A DNA stretch of 64,000 nucleotides from Bradyrhizobium macuxiense (GTDB lineage: Bacteria > Pseudomonadota > Alphaproteobacteria > Rhizobiales > Xanthobacteraceae), in contig NZ_VITY01000001.1 in NCBI RefSeq assembly GCF_007993935.1, positions 806,001 through 870,000 of the forward strand, read 5' to 3'. The notes under the pieces are model-generated. The model ran no database searches. It was not told the origin of the DNA and was given only the letters and a program-made list of their open reading frames with translations. This document shows positions 1-8,300 of this stretch, one piece after another. The number at the start of each line of letters is the position of its first letter. Position 1 is the first letter of the stretch. The translations under genes were made by a program, and so were the position numbers.

Positions 1-15
1 ACCGCGAAACGGCGC

Positions 16-43
16 GGAGCCGCCGTGCGATCGCGGCGGCTCC
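16..43. terminator. Perfect 10-bp hairpin downstream of the HpaB-type gene
   Basis: The arms GGAGCCGCCG (16-25) and CGGCGGCTCC (34-43) pair perfectly around an 8-nt loop. The hairpin sits just beyond the stop codon of the minus-strand monooxygenase gene. There is no strong U-tract on either strand, so it may be a terminator or an mRNA 3' stabilising hairpin. Confidence 0.5.
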
Positions 44-64
44 ATTTAACTGTCTAGCAGATCG

Positions 65-1642
65 TCAGCCCTGTACCAGACCGCGGCTGACGAGGTTGAT
101 ATCATCGGGATTGACGAGATCCTTCGCCGTCCAACCCGAGACGTCGTAGTCGCTCATGCAGTTGCGCACGAAATCCTGCATGGCGCCGAGGTCGCCGGTC
201 GCGCTTGCGGCCATCAGGGTCTCGACACGCAGGTTCTCGTAATTGCCAGCGTAGTTGCGCTCGTAGAGCTCGTGTCGGCCGCCAAACTCGGAGCCGACCG
301 CATCCCATAGCAGCTTGAGCAGCTTGATCCGGTCGATCGCGGCATAGCCGTTCGAGCCGCGGACGAAGCGATCCAGATAGGGCCGGATGGCCTCGCTCTC
401 GAGATCCGCCGAGCTCGACGGCAGGTAGATGAGACCGCTCGCGACATGGCGCTCGATCAATTCCTTGATCCGCGGATAGGCCATCGGCGCGAACACGCGA
501 TAGGCCAGCCCGTAATTCAGGTTGGGCAGATTGTAGCCGTCGGTGCCCTGCCACGCGATTGGCGATTTCACCATCGCATCGGCAATGCCGTGGAACAAAT
601 TGCGCCAGGCAATCACCTCGCCGACCGCCGTCTGCACGCCACGGAAATCCTTCGAGCCGGTCGCCTCCACCGCCATCGAGAACAGGCCGGCGATGAAGTC
701 GAGCTTGACCGCAAGCCGGGTCACGCCGTGCAGCGTGAAGCGCGGAATGAAACCTGACGCCGGGAAGAACTGGTTGATCTTGTCGACGTCGCCGTAGATG
801 AAGACGTTCTCCCAGGGCACCAGCACCTTGTCGAAGACGAGGATGGAGTCGTTCTCGTCGAAGCGGCTCGAGAGCGGATAGTCGAACGGCGAGCCGGTCG
901 CGGCCGCCGTGAATTCGTAGGACGAGCGGGCAATCAGCTTGATGCCCTTGGCATCCATCGGCGCCGTGAAGATCAGCGCGAACGACTTGTCCTTGATCGG
1001 GATGCCATAGTGGGCGATGAAATTGTAGTGCGTCAGCGCCGAGCCGGTCGCGACCACCTTCGCGCCCGAGACGATCAGGCCGGCATCGGTCTCCTTCTCG
1101 ACATGCATGAAGACGTCGCGCACGTCCTCGATGGCGCGATCACGATCGATCGGCGGATTGACGATGGCATGATTCCAGAAGTCGAGCCGTTCCTGGGTCC
1201 GGGCGTACCACTTCTTCGCATTACCGGCGTACTCGCCATAGAAGCCCGAATTCGCGCCCAGCGTGCCGAGGAACGCCGCCTTGTAGTCCGGTGAACGGCC
1301 CATCCAGCCGAACGCAACCTTCTGCAGTTCGGCGATCGCATCGCGGCCCTTGATCAGGTCGTCGGCGGTTCGCGAGCCGAGGAAGAACGGATGGGTGATC
1401 TGTCCCGAGCCGGTGTCGGTCAGGACACCGATCTGATCCTTCTTCTCGTGGAAGCGATCGTACCAGCGCGCCACCATCCGCGCCGAATTGCGGAATGCGG
1501 GATGCTCGGTGACATTCTTGACGCGCTCGCCGTAGATGTAGATTTCGCGGCCGTCCTGGATGCTGTCCAGGAATTCCGCGCCGGTATAGACGCTGGTGGT
1601 CGACGCAGGCGCGTCGGCACGCAAGGCAGCTGCTGTCGTCAT
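65..1642 (-). CDS. HpaB-family FADH2-dependent aromatic monooxygenase, oxygenase component
   Basis: This 525-residue protein has the full length and motifs of the 4-hydroxyphenylacetate 3-monooxygenase / chlorophenol monooxygenase / resorcinol hydroxylase family: [12 protein letters not shown] at 115-126, [18 protein letters not shown] at 191-208 and [20 protein letters not shown] at 261-280. Such enzymes use reduced FAD from a separate reductase to hydroxylate phenols. The start at 1642 is preferred over an upstream start at 1726 because GGAGGAG precedes it at good spacing and the extra N-terminus is basic and non-family-like. It is transcribed divergently from FAD synthetase, flavin reductase and ring-cleavage genes, which suggests hydroxylation feeding an intradiol dioxygenase. 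The substrate cannot be fixed from sequence; a resorcinol- or phenol-type compound is an inference. Confidence 0.88.
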   Translation of the reverse strand: MTTAAALRADAPASTTSVYTGAEFLDSIQDGREIYIYGERVKNVTEHPAFRNSARMVARWYDRFHEKKDQIGVLTDTGSGQITHPFFLGSRTADDLIKGRDAIAELQKVAFGWMGRSPDYKAAFLGTLGANSGFYGEYAGNAKKWYARTQERLDFWNHAIVNPPIDRDRAIEDVRDVFMHVEKETDAGLIVSGAKVVATGSALTHYNFIAHYGIPIKDKSFALIFTAPMDAKGIKLIARSSYEFTAAATGSPFDYPLSSRFDENDSILVFDKVLVPWENVFIYGDVDKINQFFPASGFIPRFTLHGVTRLAVKLDFIAGLFSMAVEATGSKDFRGVQTAVGEVIAWRNLFHGIADAMVKSPIAWQGTDGYNLPNLNYGLAYRVFAPMAYPRIKELIERHVASGLIYLPSSSADLESEAIRPYLDRFVRGSNGYAAIDRIKLLKLLWDAVGSEFGGRHELYERNYAGNYENLRVETLMAASATGDLGAMQDFVRNCMSDYDVSGWTAKDLVNPDDINLVSRGLVQG

Positions 1643-1764
1643 GGGTTTCTCCTCCGCTTGTGTCGCCGGACGGGGGCTTGTCACACCGGTCCGAGCAATT
1701 CGCCACGCTCTTGGTCGGCGTGACATCGGAGGAAACGCTACGCGCTGAGGCGGAGCCGGCGAAA

Positions 1765-1780
1765 GGTATCACACCATACC
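1765..1780. promoter_or_regulatory. Candidate operator dyad in the divergent promoter region
   Basis: GGTAT-CACACC-ATACC is a 5-bp inverted repeat with a 6-bp spacer between the divergent HpaB-type and FAD synthetase genes. Its position suits an operator for the local LysR regulator, although the spacing does not give an exact T-N11-A LysR box. The rest of 1643-1887 shows nothing else that I can name. Confidence 0.35.
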
Positions 1781-1887
1781 GAGCAGCCAGGCCCGGCTCG
1801 GGCTATGACTCGATGGCACGGACCACACGGCAATGATCGTCCGACCGACGCAACGCCCGCTGACGCAGCGCGGCAAGGGAGCGAACC

Positions 1888-2505
1888 ATGGGCAAGGGTT
1901 TTGGCAGCACCGCTGTCGCTTTCCATCGCGATGGGGAATTGGCCCTCACGGCGAGCGTCGTGACCATCGGTGCGTTTGACGGCGTCCACCGCGGCCATCA
2001 GGAACTGCTCCGGCAGACCATTGCGGCAGCGCAACGCCGCTGCGTTCCGGCCGTGGTCTACACCTTCGATCCGCCGCCGAAGGTGTATTTCGGCCAGGCC
2101 GAGGCGCTGACGTCGCTCGACGAGAAGCTCGAGCGCATCGCAACATTTGCGCCTGACCATGTCATCGTCGCGGACTTCAACCAGGTCTACATTCGCCGCA
2201 CCGCGGCCGACTTTCTCGCCGAGTTGCAGCTTCTGCACCCTCGCGAAGTGATCGTCGGCGAGGACTTCCGCTTCGGGTCCTGCAAGGGCGGCACCGCGCA
2301 GCTGCTGCGGCAGCACTTCAACACGCGCATCCTGCCGCAGGTGCGCTGCGGCAATGGCGAGATCGTCTCCAGCAGCCGGATCCGCTCGCTGCGGCGATCC
2401 GGCCTTGCCGCCGCTGCGTCAGCGCTGGAAAACTGGCGAGACATCGTGACTGCGTCACCGGTCAATCGATCAAGCCTGGCCCAACTCGAGGTCATCAACC
2501 AATGA
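1888..2505 (+). CDS. Stand-alone FAD synthetase (FMN adenylyltransferase), RibF N-domain type
   Basis: The 205-residue protein matches the nucleotidyltransferase half of RibF: GAFDGVHRGHQ at 28-38, TFDPPPKVYF at 60-69, VGEDFRFG at 124-131 and SSSRIR at 162-167. The riboflavin kinase domain of full bifunctional RibF (about 310 residues) is absent, so the expected activity is FMN + ATP to FAD. Its stop overlaps the next start by 4 bp (ATGA), so it is translationally coupled to the flavin reductase. A specialised FAD synthetase placed with an FADH2-dependent monooxygenase system suggests local cofactor supply; that role is inference. Confidence 0.85.
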   Translation: MGKGFGSTAVAFHRDGELALTASVVTIGAFDGVHRGHQELLRQTIAAAQRRCVPAVVYTFDPPPKVYFGQAEALTSLDEKLERIATFAPDHVIVADFNQVYIRRTAADFLAELQLLHPREVIVGEDFRFGSCKGGTAQLLRQHFNTRILPQVRCGNGEIVSSSRIRSLRRSGLAAAASALENWRDIVTASPVNRSSLAQLEVINQ

Positions 2506-3026
2506 CCGCCATCGATCCGCGCGAGCTGCGCAATGCCTGTGGCCAGTTCGGCACCGGCGTCACCATCATCACCACGCATTGCGAGGGACGCGACCACGGC
2601 ATGACGGCGAATGCCTTCATGTCGGTGTCGCTCGATCCGCCGCTGGTCGCGATCTCGATCGCAAAAAGCGCAAAGATGCTCTGCAACATCCAGACCACCG
2701 GCCGTTTTGCGGTCAGCGTGCTCGCCGAGGGGATGGAAGATCTCGCCTGGCATTTCGCCGGCAAGCCCAAGCTCGACCTCCGCGACGTGTTCGAGCGGCG
2801 CAATGAGCTGCCGGTCATCGCCAACGCGGCGGCGTATTTCGTGACCGAACTCGCCGACGAGATCATCGCCGGAGACCATATCATCTTTCTCGGCCACGTC
2901 CGCGAGATGTCGCTGCAGCCGAGCAAGCGACCGCTACTGTTCTTCCGCGGCCGCTTCGGCAGCCTCGCCGACCCGCATCCCGCGCCCGCGATGCTGGAGA
3001 ACGCCGCCTACGAATTCGTCTGGTGA
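2502..3026 (+). CDS. Flavin reductase, partner of the HpaB-type monooxygenase
   Basis: The 174-residue protein has the flavin reductase-like (FMN-binding split barrel) fold, with GQFGTGVTIITT near residues 14-25, GMTANAFMSVSLDPPLVAIS at about 33-52 and a typical C-terminal GRFGSL segment. Proteins of this family reduce free flavin with NAD(P)H and pass it to a two-component monooxygenase. It overlaps the FAD synthetase gene by 4 bp and is followed, after 72 bp, by the ring-cleavage dioxygenase. It is therefore the probable reductant source for the divergent HpaB-type oxygenase. NADH or NADPH preference is not visible. Confidence 0.87.
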   Translation: MTAIDPRELRNACGQFGTGVTIITTHCEGRDHGMTANAFMSVSLDPPLVAISIAKSAKMLCNIQTTGRFAVSVLAEGMEDLAWHFAGKPKLDLRDVFERRNELPVIANAAAYFVTELADEIIAGDHIIFLGHVREMSLQPSKRPLLFFRGRFGSLADPHPAPAMLENAAYEFVW

Positions 3027-3098
3027 AGCCACCAAATGAAATTCCCGAAACCGGGGATGCAAGTTTGATCAAAACTGCAAGAAAAGGAGGAAACGACC

Positions 3099-3968
3099 AT
3101 GCTGAACGTCAACAAGGACACCATCACCGACCACGTGATCGCCGCGCTTTCGCCGGACATCCCGGATCGCAACCGTCAGATCATGACCAGCCTGATCCGT
3201 CACATGCACTCCTTCTGCAAGGAGGTCGACCTGACCTTCGCCGAATGGTTTGCCGCCTGCGAATTCCTGCGCCGCGCCGGCGACATCTCGGACGAGAAGC
3301 GCAACGAGTTCATCCTGATCGCGGACATTCTCGGCGTCGAGGTGCTGGTCGACATGCTCGACCATCGCGTCACCGATGGCGAGAGCGAGTCGACCGTGCT
3401 CGGGCCGTTCTACCGGGAAAACCCGCCGGTGCTGCCGAAGGGCGCTTCCATCATCAAGAAGACGTTCGACAACGCGCAGACCGTGAAGGTCAGCGGGCGC
3501 ATCAGCGACACCGCGGGCCGGCCGATCGAGGGCGTCACCATCGACGTCTGGGAGGACGCGCCGAATGGGCTCTACGATCTGCAAGACCCCGAGCAGCCGG
3601 CGTACAATTTGCGCGGCCGGTTCACGACCGATGCCAACGGCGAATACGCCTTCGTGGCGCTGCGTCCCGAGCCCTACCCGATCCCCTATGACGGCGCCGG
3701 CGGCGAGCTCCTGAAGTACATGGGCCACCATCCCTGGCGTCCGGGCCACATCCACTTCATGCTATCCAAGGACGGCTATCAATCGCTGATCTCGCAGATC
3801 TACGATTCCGAGACCAAGTATCTCGACAACGACTCGGTGTTCGCCGTGAAGCAGAGCCTGATCGGCACGTTCGCCAAGGCGCCGGCCGGCGCCGACACCG
3901 ATCTCGTTCTCGCCTTCGACTTCAAGCTCAAGAAGGCGGCGGTCGAGCGGCTTGTCGCGGCTGAGTAA
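3099..3968 (+). CDS. Intradiol ring-cleavage dioxygenase (hydroxyquinol/catechol 1,2-dioxygenase type)
   Basis: This 289-residue protein has the N-terminal dimerisation helices and the beta-sandwich catalytic domain of the family. The Fe(III) ligands are visible as Tyr159 (GLYDLQDP), Tyr193 (EPYPIPYDG), His217 and His219 (RPGHIHF). VLGPFYRENPP at about 100-110 and HPWRPGHIHFM resemble hydroxyquinol 1,2-dioxygenases more than catechol enzymes. That would fit an upstream phenol hydroxylase making a trihydroxybenzene, but the adjacent cycloisomerase argues for a muconate product. AAAAGGAGG provides a strong ribosome binding site. A hairpin follows the gene. Confidence 0.88.
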   Translation: MLNVNKDTITDHVIAALSPDIPDRNRQIMTSLIRHMHSFCKEVDLTFAEWFAACEFLRRAGDISDEKRNEFILIADILGVEVLVDMLDHRVTDGESESTVLGPFYRENPPVLPKGASIIKKTFDNAQTVKVSGRISDTAGRPIEGVTIDVWEDAPNGLYDLQDPEQPAYNLRGRFTTDANGEYAFVALRPEPYPIPYDGAGGELLKYMGHHPWRPGHIHFMLSKDGYQSLISQIYDSETKYLDNDSVFAVKQSLIGTFAKAPAGADTDLVLAFDFKLKKAAVERLVAAE

Positions 3969-3977
3969 TCCGTAGCA

Positions 3978-4008
3978 AGCCCGCCGGACCTCGAAGGCCC
4001 GGCGGGCT
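3978..4008 (+). terminator. Hairpin between the dioxygenase and cycloisomerase genes
   Basis: The arms AGCCCGCCGG (3978-3987) and CCGGCGGGCT (3999-4008) form a perfect 10-bp stem, extended by CCT/AGG pairing inside the loop. The sequence after it is TCAACTT, a poor U-tract. It could be a partial terminator that lowers downstream expression, or an RNA-stabilising structure. Confidence 0.5.
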
Positions 4009-4034
4009 CAACTTAAACCGACCTGTGAGGACTT

Positions 4035-5213
4035 ATGAGCCGTGCCGTGATCGAAATCGCCGAGCCCGTGGAGCAAGTGCAGCCACTCGCAAAGGACACT
4101 GCGATCCGCAGTATCCGCGCCACCATCGTGGAGGCGCCGACCCGCCGGCGGCACAAGCTTTCGAACACGGAAGTCACCCATCAGGGCTACGTGCTGGTGC
4201 GCGTGCTGCTCGACAATGGCGTGACGGGGATCGGCGAAGCCTCGACGCTCGGCGGACCGCGCTGGGCCGAGGAGAGCGTGGAATCGATCAAGGCCGCGGT
4301 CACGAACTATCTGGCGCCGGCGCTGCTCGGGCAGCCCGCCCTCGCCTTCGAGGCCAACGCCTTGCGCATGAGCAAGGCCGCCACCCGCAATTTCGCGGCC
4401 AAGGGCGCGATCGAATCCGCTCTGCTCGACGCCGCCGGCAAGACGCTGGGCCTTCCCGCCAGCGCGCTGCTCGGCGGCGCCGTGCGCGAGCGCATGGAGG
4501 TGATCTGGGCGCTGGCCTCGGGCGACAGTGGCCAGGAGTTGGAGGAAGCCAAAGAGAAGCTGCGGCGCCGCGAGCACCGCCAATTCAAGATCAAGTTCGG
4601 CTTCAACCGGCCACAGGCCGATCTGAAGCGGCTGCAGGCGCTGCGCGCTGGCCTCGGCGACGAGGTGCGCCTGATCGTCGATGTCAACCAGGCCTGGACC
4701 GAGGCCGAATGCATCCGCTTCATGCCCGCGCTTGAGGAACTGGACGTTGCCCTGATCGAGCAACCGGTGTCGGCGCTGCAGCTCGAAGCCATGGCGCGCG
4801 TTGCGGCGCGCACCTCGATCCCGTTGCTGGTCGACGAGGCCGCCTTCACCAAGGAGGAAATCGCCCGCGTCGCCACGATGGGTTGCGGCAGCGTCTATTC
4901 GTTGAAGCTTGTGAAGAGCGGCGGCCTGTTTGAAATGAAACGCGCCGCCGCGGTCGCGGGCGCGCAGGGCCTCGAGCTCTACGGCGGCTGCCTGCTGGAG
5001 AGCAGCATCGGCGCGGCCGCGCATCTCGCCGCCTTCGCCACCCTGCCCAGACTCGAATGGGGCACCGAGCATTTCGGTCCGCGCATTCTCGTGGAGGATC
5101 TGGTCGTCAATCCGATCAAATTCGACGCGTTCGAGATCTGCGTCCCTGATGGTCCGGGTCTCGGCGTCGAGGCCGACGAGGACAAGATCCGTGCCTTCGC
5201 TCGCAAGGATTAG
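4035..5213 (+). CDS. Muconate-cycloisomerase-like enzyme, enolase superfamily
   Basis: The 392-residue protein shows the muconate lactonizing enzyme layout: N-terminal capping domain, then a TIM-type barrel with the KxK acid/base motif KIK (185-187), metal ligands Asp216 (VDVNQ), Glu242 (IEQP) and Asp267 (VDEA), and Lys291 (LKLVKSGG). This combination is characteristic of cis,cis-muconate cycloisomerases and close relatives such as dipeptide epimerases and o-succinylbenzoate synthases. Position after an intradiol dioxygenase favours lactonisation of a ring-cleavage product. The N-terminus is about 20 residues longer than usual; an internal start is possible. No muconolactone isomerase or enol-lactonase gene is in the window. 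Confidence 0.82.
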   Translation: MSRAVIEIAEPVEQVQPLAKDTAIRSIRATIVEAPTRRRHKLSNTEVTHQGYVLVRVLLDNGVTGIGEASTLGGPRWAEESVESIKAAVTNYLAPALLGQPALAFEANALRMSKAATRNFAAKGAIESALLDAAGKTLGLPASALLGGAVRERMEVIWALASGDSGQELEEAKEKLRRREHRQFKIKFGFNRPQADLKRLQALRAGLGDEVRLIVDVNQAWTEAECIRFMPALEELDVALIEQPVSALQLEAMARVAARTSIPLLVDEAAFTKEEIARVATMGCGSVYSLKLVKSGGLFEMKRAAAVAGAQGLELYGGCLLESSIGAAAHLAAFATLPRLEWGTEHFGPRILVEDLVVNPIKFDAFEICVPDGPGLGVEADEDKIRAFARKD

Positions 5214-5399
5214 TCCGATGGCGCTGTCCCTGCGGACAATTGACAATCCGGGGACCCACGCCCAGTCTTCGCACCGAAACCACCGTCTCGAACGCGCGCT
5301 GATGACCACGCGGCACCACACCCGGCCAGCCCTTCCCGCAGCTTCCCCGGAGGCGCGCGGACAAGCGTCCGGCTGACAGTGACCGATCGCGACGACGTC

Positions 5400-6296
5400 A
5401 TGGATCTCAGGCGGCTGGTCTATTTCGTCGCCGTCGCCGAGGAATTGCATTTCGGCCGCGCCGCATCGCGGCTCGCGATCGCGCAGCCGCCGCTGAGCCG
5501 GCAGATCGCACAGCTGGAGAGCGATCTCGGCGTCATGCTGATCGACCGCAGCCGAAGCCAGATCCGGCTGACCCAGGCCGGCAGCGTTCTCTTGGAGCGT
5601 GCGCGCGACGTACTAGAGCGGCTCGACCGCACCCACCGCGAGATCAAGCGGATCGGAGAAGGCTTTTCGGGGCACCTGCGCGTCGCCTTCGTCGGATCGG
5701 CGACCTATGGTGTGCTGCCCAACGTGATCAAGGCATTTCGTTCGGCCTATCCCGATGTCGAGCTCGCGCTGTCGGCGATGAACAATGCCGAGCAGAAGCG
5801 CGCGGTGATCCAGCGCGAGATCGATATCGCCGTCGCGCGGCCCTCGCTCGAGGACGAGGAATTGAAGTCGGAGCCGCTGCTGCAGGAGCCGCTGATCCTC
5901 GCGCTGTCGGACACCTCGCCGCTGCTCGAGCAGCAGGTCACGCGCCTGGCGGCGCTGAAAGCCGAGACGTTCGTGCTCTACCCGCGCAAGCCGCGCCCGA
6001 GCTTCGCCGACCACATCCTCAACATCTGCCTCGAAGAGGGCTTCATTCCGAAATCGCAGGTGCTGGCGCAGGACTATCAGACCGCGATCAGCCTGGTGTC
6101 GGTTGGCGTCGGGATCGCGCTGGTGCCGAAATCAGTCTCGCAGGCCGAACGCCCCGGCGTCGCCTACCGCGCCTATGAAGGGCACAATCCCGGCACCGCG
6201 CTGTCGCTGAACTACCGGCGCGACAACCGGATGCCGCACCTCTTCAACTTCCTGAAGGTCGCACAGGACGTCATGCGGCGTCAGCGCAAGCCGTAG
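5400..6296 (+). CDS. LysR-family regulator (CatR/BenM type) of the aromatic cluster
   Basis: From ATG 5400 the protein is 298 residues and starts MDLRRLVYFVAVAEELHFGR, typical of CatR-like LysR proteins. A GTG at 5379 would add seven residues; neither start has a strong ribosome binding site. The helix-turn-helix (about residues 18-37, AASRLAIAQPPLSRQIAQLE) is followed by a complete effector-binding domain with the late GVGIALVP segment. It follows the cycloisomerase in the same direction and probably responds to a muconate-like or ring-cleavage intermediate; the effector is inferred from family and context only. Confidence 0.85.
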   Translation: MDLRRLVYFVAVAEELHFGRAASRLAIAQPPLSRQIAQLESDLGVMLIDRSRSQIRLTQAGSVLLERARDVLERLDRTHREIKRIGEGFSGHLRVAFVGSATYGVLPNVIKAFRSAYPDVELALSAMNNAEQKRAVIQREIDIAVARPSLEDEELKSEPLLQEPLILALSDTSPLLEQQVTRLAALKAETFVLYPRKPRPSFADHILNICLEEGFIPKSQVLAQDYQTAISLVSVGVGIALVPKSVSQAERPGVAYRAYEGHNPGTALSLNYRRDNRMPHLFNFLKVAQDVMRRQRKP

Positions 6297-6305
6297 AGCG
6301 CGCCG

Positions 6306-7319
6306 TCAGGCCGCGACCGCCGGCAGCGCGCGGTCGTCAACGCGTGCGATCGCGTCGCGCAGCACGTCGATGCCTGCGCCCGGCCGCACGCCATTCTCCG
6401 CAAGGTGCCTGCGGAACGCACGCGCGCCGGGGACGCCATGGAAGGCGCCGACGAAATGGCGCGTGATCGAATGCAGCCGCGTGCCTTCGGCCAATTGCCG
6501 CTCGATATAGGGCAGCATCGCCGCGAACACGTCCTTCATCGTCACATGCGGCGACGTTTCACCGAACAGCTCCGAGTCGACGGTAAGCAGCCGCCACGGC
6601 TCCTGATACGCCGCCCGCCCCAGCATCACGCCATCGACATGCGCCAGATGCTGCTTCGCTTCGGCGAGGCTCGTGATCCCGCCGTTGATGATGATAGGCA
6701 CATCAGGCAGCGCCGCCTTGAGACGATAGACGCGATCGTAGTCGAGCGGCGGGATGTCGCGGTTCTCCTTCGGCGACAACCCGTTGAGCCAGGCCTTGCG
6801 CGCGTGTACGACCAGCACATCGGCGCCCGCGGCAATCACGCCGCGCGCCAGCGTATCGAGCGCGACTTCCGGATCCTGGTCGTCGATGCCGATCCGGCAC
6901 TTCACCGTGACGGGAATTTTCACCGCGCGCTTCATCGCCGCAACGCCTTCGGCGACCAGCGCGGGCTCCGCCATCAGGCAGGCGCCGAAGCGGCCGTTCT
7001 GTACCCGATCGGACGGACAGCCGACATTGAGGTTGATCTCGTCATAGCCAAAATCCTCGCCGATCTGCGCAGCGGTCGCGAGATCGCGCGGATCGGAACC
7101 GCCGAGTTGCAGCGCCACCGGATGCTCGCTGGTGTCGAAGCCGAGCAGCCGCGCCCGGTCGCCGTGGATCACGGCACCGGTCGTCAGCATCTCCGTATAG
7201 AGCCGCGCCCGCCGCGACATCAGGCGATGGAAGACCCGGCAATGCCGATCCGTCCAATCCATCATCGGTGCAACGGTAAAACGATGCGACAACGCATTGA
7301 TGTTATTTCGCTTTATCAT
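6306..7319 (-). CDS. dusA: tRNA-dihydrouridine synthase A
   Basis: The 337-residue protein has clear DusA signatures: APMMDWTDRHCR near the N-terminus for FMN binding, EINLNVGCPSDRVQNGRFGA with the catalytic Cys region just after it, and VDGVMLGRAAYQEPW in the barrel. It reduces uridines in the D-loop of tRNA. I chose ATG 7319 (MIKRNN...); a GTG at 7352 would add 11 residues, and neither start has a clear ribosome binding site. It converges with the LysR gene and appears to be a housekeeping gene unrelated to its neighbours. Confidence 0.92.
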   Translation of the reverse strand: MIKRNNINALSHRFTVAPMMDWTDRHCRVFHRLMSRRARLYTEMLTTGAVIHGDRARLLGFDTSEHPVALQLGGSDPRDLATAAQIGEDFGYDEINLNVGCPSDRVQNGRFGACLMAEPALVAEGVAAMKRAVKIPVTVKCRIGIDDQDPEVALDTLARGVIAAGADVLVVHARKAWLNGLSPKENRDIPPLDYDRVYRLKAALPDVPIIINGGITSLAEAKQHLAHVDGVMLGRAAYQEPWRLLTVDSELFGETSPHVTMKDVFAAMLPYIERQLAEGTRLHSITRHFVGAFHGVPGARAFRRHLAENGVRPGAGIDVLRDAIARVDDRALPAVAA

Positions 7320-7469
7320 CGCGCCTGAGATAGCTGACTTTTGGGCCGACACAACTGCAAATTCGGCCGTCCGGAATTTTTCCTTTTGATTCAGATGCTT
7401 ACAGCACTCGCCGCCCCGGCTCGCCGAGGCGACCGGCGAGCATCGGGCCGAGCTGGAGCAAATGCAGGT

Positions 7470-8267
7470 CTAGCTGCTGAACCCGGCCGGAATGAATGCC
7501 GGCAGCTTTTGCTCGATGAACTGCTTGACCTCGGGCGAGTTGAACACCTGGATGAAGGCCTTCAGTCGCGGATCATCCTTCTTGTCCGGCCGTGCCGTGA
7601 AGCGCAGCACCAGGCCATCATCGACGGTACGATCGATGATCAGCGCCGATTTTGGATCACCGCCCGCCGGTACCAGATAGGTGACGTTGACGAGCGCCAG
7701 GCTGACATCATCGAGCGAGCGATAGGTCTGCGCCGGATCGAGCTCGACGATCTTCAAATTCTTTGGATTATCGACAATATCGAACCGGCTCACTGCAAAG
7801 CCCTTGCCCGGCGCCAGCTTGATCAGCCCCGCACGCTCGAGCAGGATCAGGCCGCGCGCACCGTTGAGCGGCTCATTCGGGATCGCGACGCTGTCGCCGG
7901 ATTTGATCTCGTCGAGCGACTTGATCTTCTTCGAGAACAGCCCGACCGGCGCGATCACGCCGACCTTGTCGACCTGCACCAGATTGAACCCGCGTTGCTT
8001 GTTCTGCAGCGCGAGATACGTCGCATGCTGGAACAGATTGGCATCGACATCGCCGCTGTTGACGACCTCGTTGAGCGCCACCCAATCCGACAGCTCCACG
8101 AGCTTGACGTCCTGCCCCTTGTCCTTGGCAAGCTTCGCCGCGAACGCGGCCAGTTGTCCGACCGGCCCCGCGCTGGTGGCGATCTTCAGGGGCTCGTCGG
8201 CCATGGCCGCGCCGGTCAAGGCCAGCGACAGGCCGACCGCCTGCGCCAGACGCAAAAGTCTCTTCAT
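7470..8267 (-). CDS. MetQ/NlpA-family periplasmic substrate-binding protein (copy 1)
   Basis: This 265-residue protein has a Sec signal peptide ending near AMA-DEP and no lipobox Cys, so it is probably soluble in the periplasm. The mature domain is MetQ-like, with QHATYLALQNK and a C-terminal NSPEVKQFI segment. Family members bind methionine, methionine sulfoxide or other small sulfur compounds. No permease or ATPase lies beside it. The nearest MetN/MetI pair is about 4 kb away, next to a second binding protein, so the two may share one transporter. It lies 33 bp downstream of the sulfhydrylase gene and is probably co-transcribed. Confidence 0.85.
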   Translation of the reverse strand: MKRLLRLAQAVGLSLALTGAAMADEPLKIATSAGPVGQLAAFAAKLAKDKGQDVKLVELSDWVALNEVVNSGDVDANLFQHATYLALQNKQRGFNLVQVDKVGVIAPVGLFSKKIKSLDEIKSGDSVAIPNEPLNGARGLILLERAGLIKLAPGKGFAVSRFDIVDNPKNLKIVELDPAQTYRSLDDVSLALVNVTYLVPAGGDPKSALIIDRTVDDGLVLRFTARPDKKDDPRLKAFIQVFNSPEVKQFIEQKLPAFIPAGFSS

Positions 8268-8300
8268 CGTCTCAAGTCCGTTTGTTGTTGGGGTTTGCGA

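Noticed and set aside
4008..5450. Long minus-strand open frame opposite the cycloisomerase gene
   Set aside because: Composition is that of a shadow frame, and the plus strand encodes a clear enolase-superfamily protein.
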